Origin: Deltaproteobacteria bacterium
GTDB taxonomy: Bacteria; Desulfobacterota; DSM-4660; Desulfatiglandales; HGW-15
NCBI GenBank assembly: GCA_016930835.1
Contig: JAFGGA010000163.1
Span: forward strand, 1-40,799
Direction: 5' to 3'
DNA: 40,799 bases
Of the stretch, positions 1 through 7,100 are shown piece by piece. The translations under genes were made by a program, and so were the position numbers. Position 1 is the stretch's first letter, and each line of letters opens with the position of its first letter. Below the pieces are notes generated by a model. The model made no database searches. It was not told the DNA's origin and saw only the letters and a list, made by a program, of their open reading frames with translations.

Positions 1-2
1 AT

Positions 3-113
3 TGGATTCCGCGATCAAGTCGCGGAATGACCGTGTAAAAATCAGAGGTGATCATTTACAGTCGCGTAACCATAAATTTGGCTGGTCATTCCGCGACTTG
101 ATCGCGGAATCCA
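3..113. repeat. REP-like inverted repeat pair
   Basis: Two perfect 30-base inverted arms (3-32 and 84-113) are separated by 51 bases. Each arm is itself a hairpin: ATTCCGCGA and TCGCGGAAT around a five-base loop. The unit therefore looks like a pair of REP/BIME-type elements in opposite orientation, of the kind that sits between genes in many proteobacteria. An ORF spanning it is an artefact of the repeat. Its role, such as mRNA stabilisation or a transposase-mobilised REPIN, is not visible here, and no RAYT transposase is in the window. Confidence 0.8.
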
Positions 114-117
114 TAGG

Positions 118-150
118 TTCGCGCCAAGGTTTTCAAAAATCTAAAATGAT
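118..150 (-). repeat. Dispersed intergenic repeat, copy 1
   Basis: On the minus strand this segment carries the core ATTTTAGATTTTTGAAAA followed by CCTTGGCGCGAA. The same core occurs at 2584-2615 and 18865-18897 on the plus strand, each time between genes. After the core this copy runs directly into the REP-like arm ending at 113, through the bases TGGATT that copy 2 also has. Confidence 0.65.
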
Positions 151-191
151 ACCTTTTTTCGGATTCGCGCTGTCAGCCTTCAGCTCTCAGC

Positions 192-250
192 TTTCAGCAA
201 CATCCTTTTTATCATTGTATTCGCTGACGATTAATCGCTGACTGCTGAAA
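192..250. repeat. Small inverted repeat TTTCAGCA/TGCTGAAA
   Basis: Perfect 8-base arms at 192-199 and 243-250 flank 43 bases in a stretch built from AGCTCTCAGC-like short repeats. The right-hand sequence GACTGCTGAAA (240-250) recurs at 1668-1678, on the other side of the dehydratase gene. This looks like low-complexity intergenic repeat material; no function can be assigned. Confidence 0.3.
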
Positions 251-279
251 CCTCATTCGGGTCACGAGGAAACAACATA

Positions 280-1512
280 ATGCAACACTATTTCAAAAAT
301 GTCTTAAATACCTTATCAGCTGTTTCCAGTCGGCATAAAGGTATGATGTCCCCGCAAAAAAAATTCGCTCTTGAGGTAGCGAGATTGGGTTATCTTCTAT
401 ATTCCACTGAAAAGCCCGTGGCCTGGTGTGGGGTGGCAACGCCTTTCGAGCTGTTGCATGCCATGGGTGTCACATCGTGCTTTGTGGAGTATATAGGCGC
501 GGTGCTGTCCGCTGTTGGGGATATTGATTCAATGTTGGAAACAGCCGAGCGGCATGGATATTCAACCGATATCTGCAGTTATCATCGTTCCGTTCACGGG
601 GCGGCCCTCCGATCCATGATGCCCACGCCGGATTTTCTCATCGCCACGACCAGCCCATGCAGCAGTGGTTTTGCGACGATTGAGCAATTTGCAGAATATT
701 ATTCAAAAGATCTTTTTGCGATTCACGTACCCCAAAATTCAGACCCTGAATCTGTTTCGTACCTGGCCGCTCAATTCAAGGATATGACGGCGTTTGCCGC
801 AAAGCATACAGGTCGATCCATTGATTCGAATAATTTGCGAAATGTCATCAAGCAGTCGAACAAGGCCAGGAGCGTCATGCTGGATGTCTATGAAATGGCT
901 AAGGCGATACCGACACCCGTACGTTCAAAAGATATGATCAATTTATATTATCTGATGTCCTTAATCATGGGTTCAGAGTATGCAGTTGAGATGGCCGAGG
1001 CCTACCGGGATGACTTTATGAATAAAATGAAAAATAAAAAACAAGGCCTGGCAGGAGAACAAATTCGGTTAATGTGGTACCAGAATCGAATTCAATTTAA
1101 AAATCCCTTGGAGCGAATGCTGGAAAATGAATTCAAGGCGGTCGTGGTGGTAGATGAGTTAAATGATATCACTTGGGACCCGATCGATCCGGATGACCCG
1201 TACGAAGGACTGGCAAAAAGAATCTTAAATAATCCATTGGTCGAATCCTTGGATAAACGTATTGAACACCTTATAAAACTGGCGCAGACCTATCATGTAG
1301 ATGGTATGATCAACCCCTGTCATTGGGGATGTCTTCAGGGTACGGGGGCCAGAGGATTGGTTGAAGCCGGATTAAAAAAGGCCGGCATACCGGTTTTAAA
1401 TCTGGAGGTCGACTGTGTGGATGCAAAAAATTTTTCTGAGGGTCAGGCACGTACTCGCTTGCAGGCCTTTATTGAGATGTTGCTGGAGCGAAAGGCGACG
1501 GCAGATCCATAA
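280..1512 (+). CDS. 2-hydroxyacyl-CoA dehydratase family subunit (HgdB/BcrB-like)
   Basis: A 410-residue protein of the 2-hydroxyacyl-CoA dehydratase/benzoyl-CoA reductase D-component family. Members carry a [4Fe-4S] cluster and take part in radical alpha,beta-dehydration of 2-hydroxyacyl-CoA thioesters or in reduction of aromatic CoA esters. Visible hallmarks are the N-terminal TPFELLHAMGV segment (residues 54-64), Cys99, Cys127 in the SPCSSGF segment, NPCHWGC (345-351) and the C-terminal LNLEVDCVD. These cysteines are the likely cluster ligands. Length is normal for one subunit. The start is supported by GAGGA nine bases upstream. The usual partner subunit and the ATP-dependent activator (HgdC-like) are not next to it, so it is an orphan gene here and its substrate cannot be named. 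A GC-rich hairpin follows the stop. Confidence 0.88.
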   Translation: MQHYFKNVLNTLSAVSSRHKGMMSPQKKFALEVARLGYLLYSTEKPVAWCGVATPFELLHAMGVTSCFVEYIGAVLSAVGDIDSMLETAERHGYSTDICSYHRSVHGAALRSMMPTPDFLIATTSPCSSGFATIEQFAEYYSKDLFAIHVPQNSDPESVSYLAAQFKDMTAFAAKHTGRSIDSNNLRNVIKQSNKARSVMLDVYEMAKAIPTPVRSKDMINLYYLMSLIMGSEYAVEMAEAYRDDFMNKMKNKKQGLAGEQIRLMWYQNRIQFKNPLERMLENEFKAVVVVDELNDITWDPIDPDDPYEGLAKRILNNPLVESLDKRIEHLIKLAQTYHVDGMINPCHWGCLQGTGARGLVEAGLKKAGIPVLNLEVDCVDAKNFSEGQARTRLQAFIEMLLERKATADP

Positions 1513-1515
1513 ATC

Positions 1516-1555
1516 CCCCCCCTCCCCTTGCGGAGCGATTAGGGGGATGGGGAGG
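1516..1555 (+). terminator. GC-rich hairpin after the dehydratase gene
   Basis: C-rich bases 1519-1527 (CCCCTCCCC) can pair with G-rich bases 1542-1552 with one bulged T, closed by further C-G pairs outside. It lies directly after the stop codon at 1512, but no T tract follows. It may act as an mRNA 3'-end structure or be a repeat unit rather than an intrinsic terminator. Confidence 0.4.
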
Positions 1556-1789
1556 TAAACCTTGGGCCCATTCAACGGGCGCGTGATGATGCAATTCGTT
1601 AATCTCACATTGACCAGAAAAACCTTACAGACATCCGACGACGACGTGTTTTGATGAGCTTTGGCCGACTGCTGAAAAGTGATAACACGAGTTCAAAAAC
1701 GTCAGTTTATGGATGAGTGCCAATAAAAAAACCCGATTCTTTGACAATCCATCGGCATTCGAACGAATAAATCACGAAGGTCAAACAAA

Positions 1790-2218
1790 ATGAAAGCACA
1801 ATCTCATGGAATCATCAGCCTGGGACTCATATTCGCCGCTGTCATCCTCGCCGCCATAGCCATTTTTCGAGTATCTTGGGTACCAGGTGTTATTTATCTA
1901 GCGGTTTGTGGTATAGCATCAATCGCCTTGTTATATGCTTATTGCGCCAAATGCCCTTGCAGAGACCAATGCGGGCACGTTTTCCCGGGTAAAATGGCCA
2001 GAATTTTCAAAACTCGGCGACCGCCCTATACAATATTCGAATTGGTCGTCACCGGCCTTATACTGATCTTGTTCATAGGCCTGCCCCAAATCTGGCTGTA
2101 TCGATATTTTGGACTGTTCATAGCTTTTTGGGTAATGATCGTCATCGCCGTAATAGAGATACGCACCGTTGTCTGTCGCGTGTGCAGCAATACCTATTGC
2201 CCGGGTAAAAACCTATGA
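1790..2218 (+). CDS. Cys-rich four-helix membrane protein, unknown function
   Basis: I do not recognise the family. The 142-residue product has four hydrophobic segments (about 8-28, 32-50, 83-101 and 105-126). Two cysteine clusters lie at matching ends of the helix pairs: Cys52, 55, 57 and 61 (CAKCPCRDQC), then Cys129, 132 and 137 (CRVCSNTYC). With both hairpins inserted the same way, the clusters would face one side of the membrane and could form one metal or Fe-S site, or a set of redox thiols. This is inference from spacing only. A TTGACA lies at 1741-1746 without a convincing -10. A terminator follows at 2244-2280, so it is probably monocistronic. Confidence 0.7.
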   Translation: MKAQSHGIISLGLIFAAVILAAIAIFRVSWVPGVIYLAVCGIASIALLYAYCAKCPCRDQCGHVFPGKMARIFKTRRPPYTIFELVVTGLILILFIGLPQIWLYRYFGLFIAFWVMIVIAVIEIRTVVCRVCSNTYCPGKNL

Positions 2219-2243
2219 TGGAACATCTTAACCATGCGATGTC

Positions 2244-2280
2244 GGATACTGTATATGCTGAATGCCAGATATCCTTTTTT
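2244..2280 (+). terminator. Intrinsic terminator after the Cys-rich membrane gene
   Basis: GGATA plus CTG (2244-2251) pairs with CAG and TATCC (2266-2274), leaving one bulged A and a 14-base loop. T6 (2275-2280) follows immediately. It lies 25 bases past the stop codon. Confidence 0.6.
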
Positions 2281-2363
2281 AAATGATATAAACGAGGTAT
2301 ACTCAAAAAAAGTGGCTCACATTGGAATAACCAGCCGCTTCTCTTGATAGGTGGGGATTCTCA

Positions 2364-2561
2364 TTACTGGGGTTTAGAGGTCGTCGGTTCCACTAGTGGG
2401 AGGGCTTTTTTGATCTGAATAAGAAAGTCGCTCTGGTTTCGCGTTTTACGATGACGCCCTCGTGATTGGATACCAAACATTTTTTTTGTTTCCGCCTGAA
2501 ATATCTTCTGCAGTTCATCTTCCGGTATATCACGATATTCATTTAAAGTAAGATCCGCCAT
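2364..2561 (-). CDS. Small hypothetical protein
   Basis: A 65-residue ORF of unknown function. The in-frame ATG at 2561 is preferred over one nine codons upstream because AAAGGTGA sits about five bases before it. The product (MADLTLNEYRDIPEDELQ at the start) has an acidic N-terminal half and a basic middle (RGRHRKTR, around residues 34-41), with no membrane segment or signal peptide. It is divergent from the selenoprotein gene, and the 361 bases between them hold a perfect palindrome and a dispersed repeat. It could be a spurious ORF; the ribosome-binding site is the main argument for it. Confidence 0.45.
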   Translation of the reverse strand: MADLTLNEYRDIPEDELQKIFQAETKKMFGIQSRGRHRKTRNQSDFLIQIKKALPLVEPTTSKPQ

Positions 2562-2583
2562 ATTTTCACCTTTAATTATTTGT

Positions 2584-2615
2584 ATCATTTTAGATTTTTG
2601 AAAAACTTGCGCGAA
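2584..2615 (+). repeat. Dispersed intergenic repeat, copy 2
   Basis: It carries ATTTTAGATTTTTGAAAA followed by ACTTGCGCGAA. It matches copy 1 (118-150, minus) through GCGCGAAC and TGGATT. It matches copy 3 (18865-18897) both in the core and in a second block, TAAATGATT, about 44-47 bases further on. Confidence 0.65.
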
Positions 2616-2636
2616 CGATTGGATTTATAAAAACCT

Positions 2637-2654
2637 AAATGATTGCAATCATTT
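2637..2654. promoter_or_regulatory. Perfect 18-base palindrome
   Basis: AAATGATT-GC-AATCATTT is fully self-complementary and lies between the divergent small ORF (2561) and the selenoprotein gene (2923). It could be an operator for a dimeric regulator. It also falls in the second block of the dispersed repeat, where copy 3 is not palindromic, so the symmetry may be fortuitous. Confidence 0.35.
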
Positions 2655-2842
2655 TCATCCGATAATCGTTTATATTGGTGATGAGCAACAGATGTGCCAA
2701 GTCTTTTTATCGCCAAAACACCAATGATAAAAGGCTGTTACACGATATGTTCTCAGACCCTTGTCATAAAACATGTAAAATAATGACCATATCGTATGTA
2801 TGCCGTTTCTATTATTGGGAAATAAATTTCATGTTTTCAAGA

Positions 2843-2871
2843 TTGACACTTGATGCCGTTTTTCATAGACT
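2843..2871 (+). promoter_or_regulatory. Sigma-70-type promoter of the UGSC gene
   Basis: Consensus TTGACA (2843-2848), a 17-base spacer and TAGACT (2866-2871, four of six to TATAAT). Transcription would start near 2878, giving a leader of about 45 bases with AAGGAGG before the ATG at 2923. Confidence 0.55.
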
Positions 2872-2922
2872 CCATTGCTCAAACAGCATTTCATCTTAAT
2901 CATCCCCAAGGAGGTTCCCTGA

Positions 2923-4623
2923 ATGAATGCAGATCATGCAAATCCGGAATATGAAGTCATGAGTCCATGGGCGGAGGCTGATCCCATTCCGCTTAAAGGA
3001 ATTACCTCACGATTAACAGTCCTGGAAAACAAGACCATCGGATTGTTCCATAATTCCAAACGTGCCGCGCGCCCCATTCTGAGCGTGGTGGAAACCAAAT
3101 TAAAAGAAAGATATCCTTCAATGAATTTCAGCAGCTTTCTGCTTATGCCCAACGCAGGTGTTGATGAAACCGAGGATCGGGAGCGATTTGACGAATGGGT
3201 AAAAGAAGTCGATGCCGTCATCCTCGCATACGGGGATTGAGGTTCATGCACCAAGTACCTTGTGTACTGTTCAATCTCCACGGAAGCCAGAAACAAGCCA
3301 TCCATAACACTCGTCAATGAAGGTTTTGCCAATGATGCCGGATCTGCAGCATCGAGTAAGGGTATGCCGGGAATCCGCTTTATCCCAACACCCATCCCCT
3401 GTGAAGCGAGTGTGATGAAAGACATCGAGGCGGGTATCGACCAGACGCTAGATGCCATTATCGATGGTCTGATCAAACCATTAACGGCCGAGGAAACCTC
3501 TCCAAAACCAAAAGAAATGGAGGCACCTTCAAGGATCGTATTTCAAGGGAACCTTGATGAGACCAACCTGTTTTTTTACCGAAGGGGATGGACGGATGGT
3601 CTGCCCGTTATTCCACCCACTGAGGCAGCGGTTGCCGAGATGCTGACGGGAACGGACCTGCCACCGGATCATCTGGTGGGCAAACTTATCCCACGGTTGG
3701 GGAAAGTGACCGTCGAAAAAATCGCGGTTAATGCGGTCATGGCCGGTGCCTTGCCCACCTATATGCCTGTATTGGTAGCCGCTGTCCAGACCCTTATGGA
3801 TCCCGGGTCCAATTTCGGCACCTGGGGCGTCAGCACGGGTTCATGGGCGCCGTTTTGGGTGATCAACGGTCCCATCCGTAACGACATCCGCCTCAACTGC
3901 GGCACTGGGGTCTTAAGTCCCGGTGATATGGCCAATGCGGCCATCGGCCGTACCATGGCGCTCATTATTAAAAATATCGGGGGAGCCCGTAAGGGCGTGG
4001 AGGATATGGGGACCCTGGGGAATCCTGGGAAATACAGCTTGGTCATCGCGGAAAATGAGGAAAAAACACCTTGGGAACCGCTTCATGTCGAATACGGCTT
4101 TAACAAGGAAGACAGCACCGTGATGGTATCCTCCCCCAATACCTATTTGCAGATATGGCCGTATGGTTCGGATGATGAAGGTATTTTACGGGCCATTGTC
4201 TACAACCTCATCCCCAGAGGAGGACCATTTATTATCATCACGCCGCAACACGCAAAAATCCTGGCGGACAGAGGCTGGACCAAGCGAGACATCAAAGAAT
4301 TCATCTCTAGATATGCGAGGGTGCCAGCCTACCAACTTCCGACCTATTGGGGAACCAGCAGCCCCATGACCACACCAGGCGCCCGGCCAGGGCTATATAA
4401 AGGAAAAGTTCCCATGAGGGAAACGGACATGGTGCCATTGATTCATGATCCCGGTGACATATCCATACTGGTGGCTGGCGGGGCAGGCGCGTTTATCGGT
4501 CTGCTCATGCCGGTAGGTGTGTTCGCAAGCCGAAAGACCACTCGGAAGATCGAACTGCCCAAAAAATGGAAGGCATTGGTCAACAAATATAAGAATGTCG
4601 TACCGACATATGCGAAGTATTAA
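2923..4623 (+). CDS. UGSC-family selenoprotein fused to a large C-terminal domain (TGA at 3238-3240 = Sec106)
   Basis: The reading frame is open on both sides of TGA 3238-3240, which is followed by GGT TCA TGC. This gives U106-G-S-C, the defining motif of the UGSC (seleno)protein family. Read through, the product is 566 residues. Residues 1 to about 183 are the UGSC domain: a Rossmann-like start (IGLFHNSKRAARP), DAVILAYGD-U-GSC, then IRFIPTPIP and a helical tail. A linker leads to a second domain from about 205 to the end (FFYRRGWTDGLPVIPP near its start). A hairpin at 3247-3266 fits a bacterial SECIS. AAGGAGG precedes the ATG, and a TTGACA promoter lies upstream. Its biochemical function is unknown to me; Sec next to Cys suggests a redox or metal-binding site. 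A nonsense mutation is the alternative, but family position and sequence quality on both sides argue against it. The stop codon interlocks with that of the convergent FAD oxidase gene. Confidence 0.85.
3247..3266 (+). promoter_or_regulatory. Candidate bacterial SECIS hairpin
   Basis: TGCAC-C-AAG pairs with CTT-GTG-TA with one bulged C, around the loop TAC (3256-3258). Opening the top G-C pair gives a GUACC loop containing the G-U typical of SelB-binding hairpins. The loop lies 16-18 bases after the UGA, in the usual bacterial range. Found by eye; no folding energy was computed. Confidence 0.5.
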
Positions 4624-5996
4624 GGAAAGATCTTTCCCGGATTCAGGATCCCGTTGGGATCAAAGGCCTTTTTGATGCGTATCATGAGATCCATGGCGGG
4701 TTTGGAGATCTCCATTTCCAAATAGGGGGATTTGGTAATACCCACACCATGTTCACCGGTGATGGTGCCGTTCATCTCAAGGGTCTTCTGAAAAACCGCC
4801 TTTACGACATGATTGACATTTTCCGTTTCCGTTGGGTTGGCTTTGTCGAACATGATATTGACATGAATATTCCCATCACCGGCATGGCCAAAGGCTGGGA
4901 TGGGCAATTTATATTTTTTACTCAATAGATCTAAAAAAGAAATAAACTCAGCCAACCGGCTCCGGGGCACCACCACGTCCTCACTGACCTTATAGGGACG
5001 AAGTCGTAATAATGAAGGCGAGAGATTTCTCCGGGCCTCCCACAATTTTTCCACATCCTCTTGATTAGTGGCGGATTGAAAACGAATGGCCCCCAATCCA
5101 TGGGTTATCGACTCTACCCTTTTCGCCTCTTGCTCAATGGAGTGTTGATCTCCGTCCACCTCGATCAGGAGTATGGCTTTCGTATTCATCGGGATATCAA
5201 TCCCCATCTCCTCCCTTACGCAACGAATGCAAAGGTGGTCCATGAATTCCAATGTGGCAGGCATGATCTTTTCACTTATGATGGATGATACAGTCTGCAC
5301 GGCCATGGACAGGTCCTTGAAAAAAGCCAGCATGGTCTTTTTGGAAGGTGGTTTCGGGATCAATCGCAGGGTTACGGCAGTGATCACCGCCAAGGTCCCC
5401 TCCGATCCCACGATAAGTCGTGTAAGGTCATAACCGGCCACGCCTTTTACGGTTTCCACACCGGTTTTGATGATTTCTCCTGTGGGCAATACGACGTTCA
5501 GACCCAATATATAGTCCCGGGTCACGCCATATTTAAGGCCCCGGAGACCACCGGCGCATTCGGCCACATTCCCCCCAATGGTGGAGATATCGGCACTGGC
5601 CGGGTCCGGCGGATAAAAAAGTCCGATCCGTTCCACCCGTTCTTGGAGATGAGCGGTGATCACGCCAGTTTCCACTTTCGCGATGAGGTTATCCGTATCA
5701 ATGGACAGGATGCGATCAAAACGATCCATAGCCAGAACAAGACCGGCCTGAACCGGCAAGGCCCCTCCGGTCATTCCGCTCCCTGCCCCACGCGGAATAA
5801 TAGGGAAACGATCTCTGTTGGCCAAGAGAAAAATTTGTGAGATTTCTTCACTCGTTCCGGGAAAAACCACGGCATCCGGGAGGAACGCCATCTTGGTGCC
5901 GTCACTCCCGTGCTTGTCTAACTGATCTTTATGGGTAGTCAGATATGCCGGGCCTACAATCCGGGATATCTCTTTCAAGGTATGGGAAGGGATCAT
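4620..5996 (-). CDS. FAD-linked oxidase of the GlcD / D-lactate dehydrogenase family
   Basis: A 458-residue flavoprotein of the VAO/PCMH family, C-terminal FAD-oxidase type, that oxidises 2-hydroxy acids such as glycolate or D-lactate to 2-oxo acids. It has the FAD-binding loop PRGAGSGMTGGA (68-79), the SADISTIGGNVAECAGG stretch (about 134-150), FGHAGDGNIHVN (369-380) with likely catalytic histidines, GEHGVG (414-419) and the terminal NPGK (452-455). Length is normal and no domain is missing. Its start codon overlaps the recR stop as ATGA (5993-5996), so it is probably translated by coupling from the dnaX-ybaB-recR transcript, an unusual place for this enzyme. No GlcE/GlcF-like or LutA/B-like electron-transfer partner is adjacent, so the electron acceptor and exact substrate are open. 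Confidence 0.9.
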   Translation of the reverse strand: MIPSHTLKEISRIVGPAYLTTHKDQLDKHGSDGTKMAFLPDAVVFPGTSEEISQIFLLANRDRFPIIPRGAGSGMTGGALPVQAGLVLAMDRFDRILSIDTDNLIAKVETGVITAHLQERVERIGLFYPPDPASADISTIGGNVAECAGGLRGLKYGVTRDYILGLNVVLPTGEIIKTGVETVKGVAGYDLTRLIVGSEGTLAVITAVTLRLIPKPPSKKTMLAFFKDLSMAVQTVSSIISEKIMPATLEFMDHLCIRCVREEMGIDIPMNTKAILLIEVDGDQHSIEQEAKRVESITHGLGAIRFQSATNQEDVEKLWEARRNLSPSLLRLRPYKVSEDVVVPRSRLAEFISFLDLLSKKYKLPIPAFGHAGDGNIHVNIMFDKANPTETENVNHVVKAVFQKTLEMNGTITGEHGVGITKSPYLEMEISKPAMDLMIRIKKAFDPNGILNPGKIFP

Positions 5997-6598
5997 GGCT
6001 CTATAGTGATTCGGCTGTTAAAGGAATGGCGAAGGGTCATTGGATCTATGTATTTCAGATCACCACCCATGGGGATACCCAGCGCAATGCGGGTCACCTT
6101 GAGGCCTTTATCGGCCAAGATCTTAGCCAGATATGATGCCGTAACCTCCCCTTGGGTGGTGGGATTGGTGGCCAATACCACTTCCCGGATCTCTTCTTTT
6201 TCCAAGCGGCCCAGCAGTTCACCAATCTTTAGATCTTCGGGTCCGATGTGATCCAAAGGTGAAAGAACACCATGAAGGATGTGATAACGTCCCTTAAAAA
6301 TCCCGGATTCTTCAATAGCCAGTTGATCACCCGGGCCTTCTACCACACATAACACACCATTGGCCCGATTCGTATCTCGGCAGATGGCGCAGGGCTCTTG
6401 ATCCGTAAAATTAAAACAGGTCGGGCAGAAACGAATCTTTTCCTTGACCTCCAAAAGGTTCTTGGCCAGTTCTTCCGCCAATCCCTTTTGATTCCGCAGG
6501 ATATACAATGCCACCCGTGTAGCGGATTTCTGCCCGATACCGGGCAGTTTGGTCAACTGTTCGATCAGATTTTCTAAAGGACGTGGATAGATTTCCAT
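5993..6598 (-). CDS. recR: Recombination mediator protein RecR
   Basis: RecR works with RecO/RecF to load RecA on SSB-coated gaps. The 201-residue product has the N-terminal helix-hairpin-helix (LPGIGQKSATR, 18-28), a C4 zinc finger (Cys58, 61, 70, 73), a Toprim domain (LCVVEGPGDQLAIEE from 83, with the acidic Glu87) and the C-terminal GIPMGGDLKYIDPMTL motif. The ATG at 6598 is chosen over an in-frame TTG five codons upstream, because RecR proteins start close to the first helix. It is third in the conserved dnaX-ybaB-recR order, 152 bases after ybaB, and overlaps the next gene by four bases. No strong ribosome-binding site is visible. Confidence 0.95.
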   Translation of the reverse strand: MEIYPRPLENLIEQLTKLPGIGQKSATRVALYILRNQKGLAEELAKNLLEVKEKIRFCPTCFNFTDQEPCAICRDTNRANGVLCVVEGPGDQLAIEESGIFKGRYHILHGVLSPLDHIGPEDLKIGELLGRLEKEEIREVVLATNPTTQGEVTASYLAKILADKGLKVTRIALGIPMGGDLKYIDPMTLRHSFNSRITIEP

Positions 6599-6750
6599 GG
6601 ATATCAAATACAATGAGTTAATGTCTAAAATACGACATTATCTTTTTCAATAATCTCAAATTTATTTAAGAGGCATAAGGTATACGGTGTAAGCTTTACG
6701 GTATAAAGATTAACGCTTTTGCTTTTGAACCCCGAACCCTGAACCTATTT

Positions 6751-7086
6751 TTACGTTAACCCCGGAATATTGGGCAGATTCAAACCGCCCGTGAGTTTGG
6801 TCATTTCTTCATTGGCCATATCCTTGGCTTTGTTTAAGCCGTCATTCACCGCGGCTACAATAAGGTCCTGAAGCATTTCAACCTCCTCGGGATCGATTAC
6901 TTCCTTTTCAATCGTAATAGAACGAACCTCCTGTTGGCCATCTACCACAATCGTGACCATCCCTCCACCGGAAGATGCCTCAACAGTCTTATTCTTCAAT
7001 TCTTCCTGCAATTTGGCCATCTTGGATTGAAATTCCTGTGCCTGCTTCATAAGGTTTCCCATATTGGGTATCCCTTTAAATTTCAT
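6751..7086 (-). CDS. ybaB: YbaB/EbfC family nucleoid-associated protein
   Basis: A 111-residue DNA-binding protein of the YbaB/EbfC family, which forms dimers with a tweezer-like fold and is associated with the nucleoid. The typical features are present: a Met/Gln-rich N-terminal helix (MGNLMKQAQEFQSKMAKLQEEL), the EASSGGGMVTIVVDGQQEV core and a C-terminal helix with DLIVAAVNDGLNKAK. A very good GGAGG lies eight bases before the ATG. It sits between dnaX and recR as in most bacteria, with 14 bases separating it from dnaX, so the three are surely one transcript. The conserved clustering suggests a link to replication or recombination, although the exact role of the family remains unsettled. 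Confidence 0.95.
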   Translation of the reverse strand: MKFKGIPNMGNLMKQAQEFQSKMAKLQEELKNKTVEASSGGGMVTIVVDGQQEVRSITIEKEVIDPEEVEMLQDLIVAAVNDGLNKAKDMANEEMTKLTGGLNLPNIPGLT

Positions 7087-7100
7087 TCTCGTTCGCCTCC

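Larger units (their letters stand above)
2562..2922. other. 361-base intergenic region before the selenoprotein gene
   Basis: It contains repeat copy 2, the palindrome at 2637-2654 and a sigma-70-type promoter at 2843-2871. An open frame at 2675-2899 has no ribosome-binding site or recognisable protein and is not called. Confidence 0.6.

Noticed and set aside
2-241. ORF across the 5' end
   Set aside because: It runs through the inverted repeat and low-complexity intergenic sequence and has no family features.
2675-2899. 74-codon ORF before the selenoprotein gene
   Set aside because: No ribosome-binding site, it overlaps the predicted promoter, and its composition is not protein-like.
3238-3240. 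TGA as a nonsense mutation or a real gene end, giving two genes
   Set aside because: The codon sits exactly at the U of UGSC, protein quality is high on both sides, and a 105-residue product would lack the motif's Gly-Ser-Cys. A second gene would start inside the domain with no ribosome-binding site.
2934-3476. 180-codon ORF antisense to the selenoprotein gene
   Set aside because: A shadow frame of the UGSC coding sequence. It spans the TGA because that codon is sense on the other strand.
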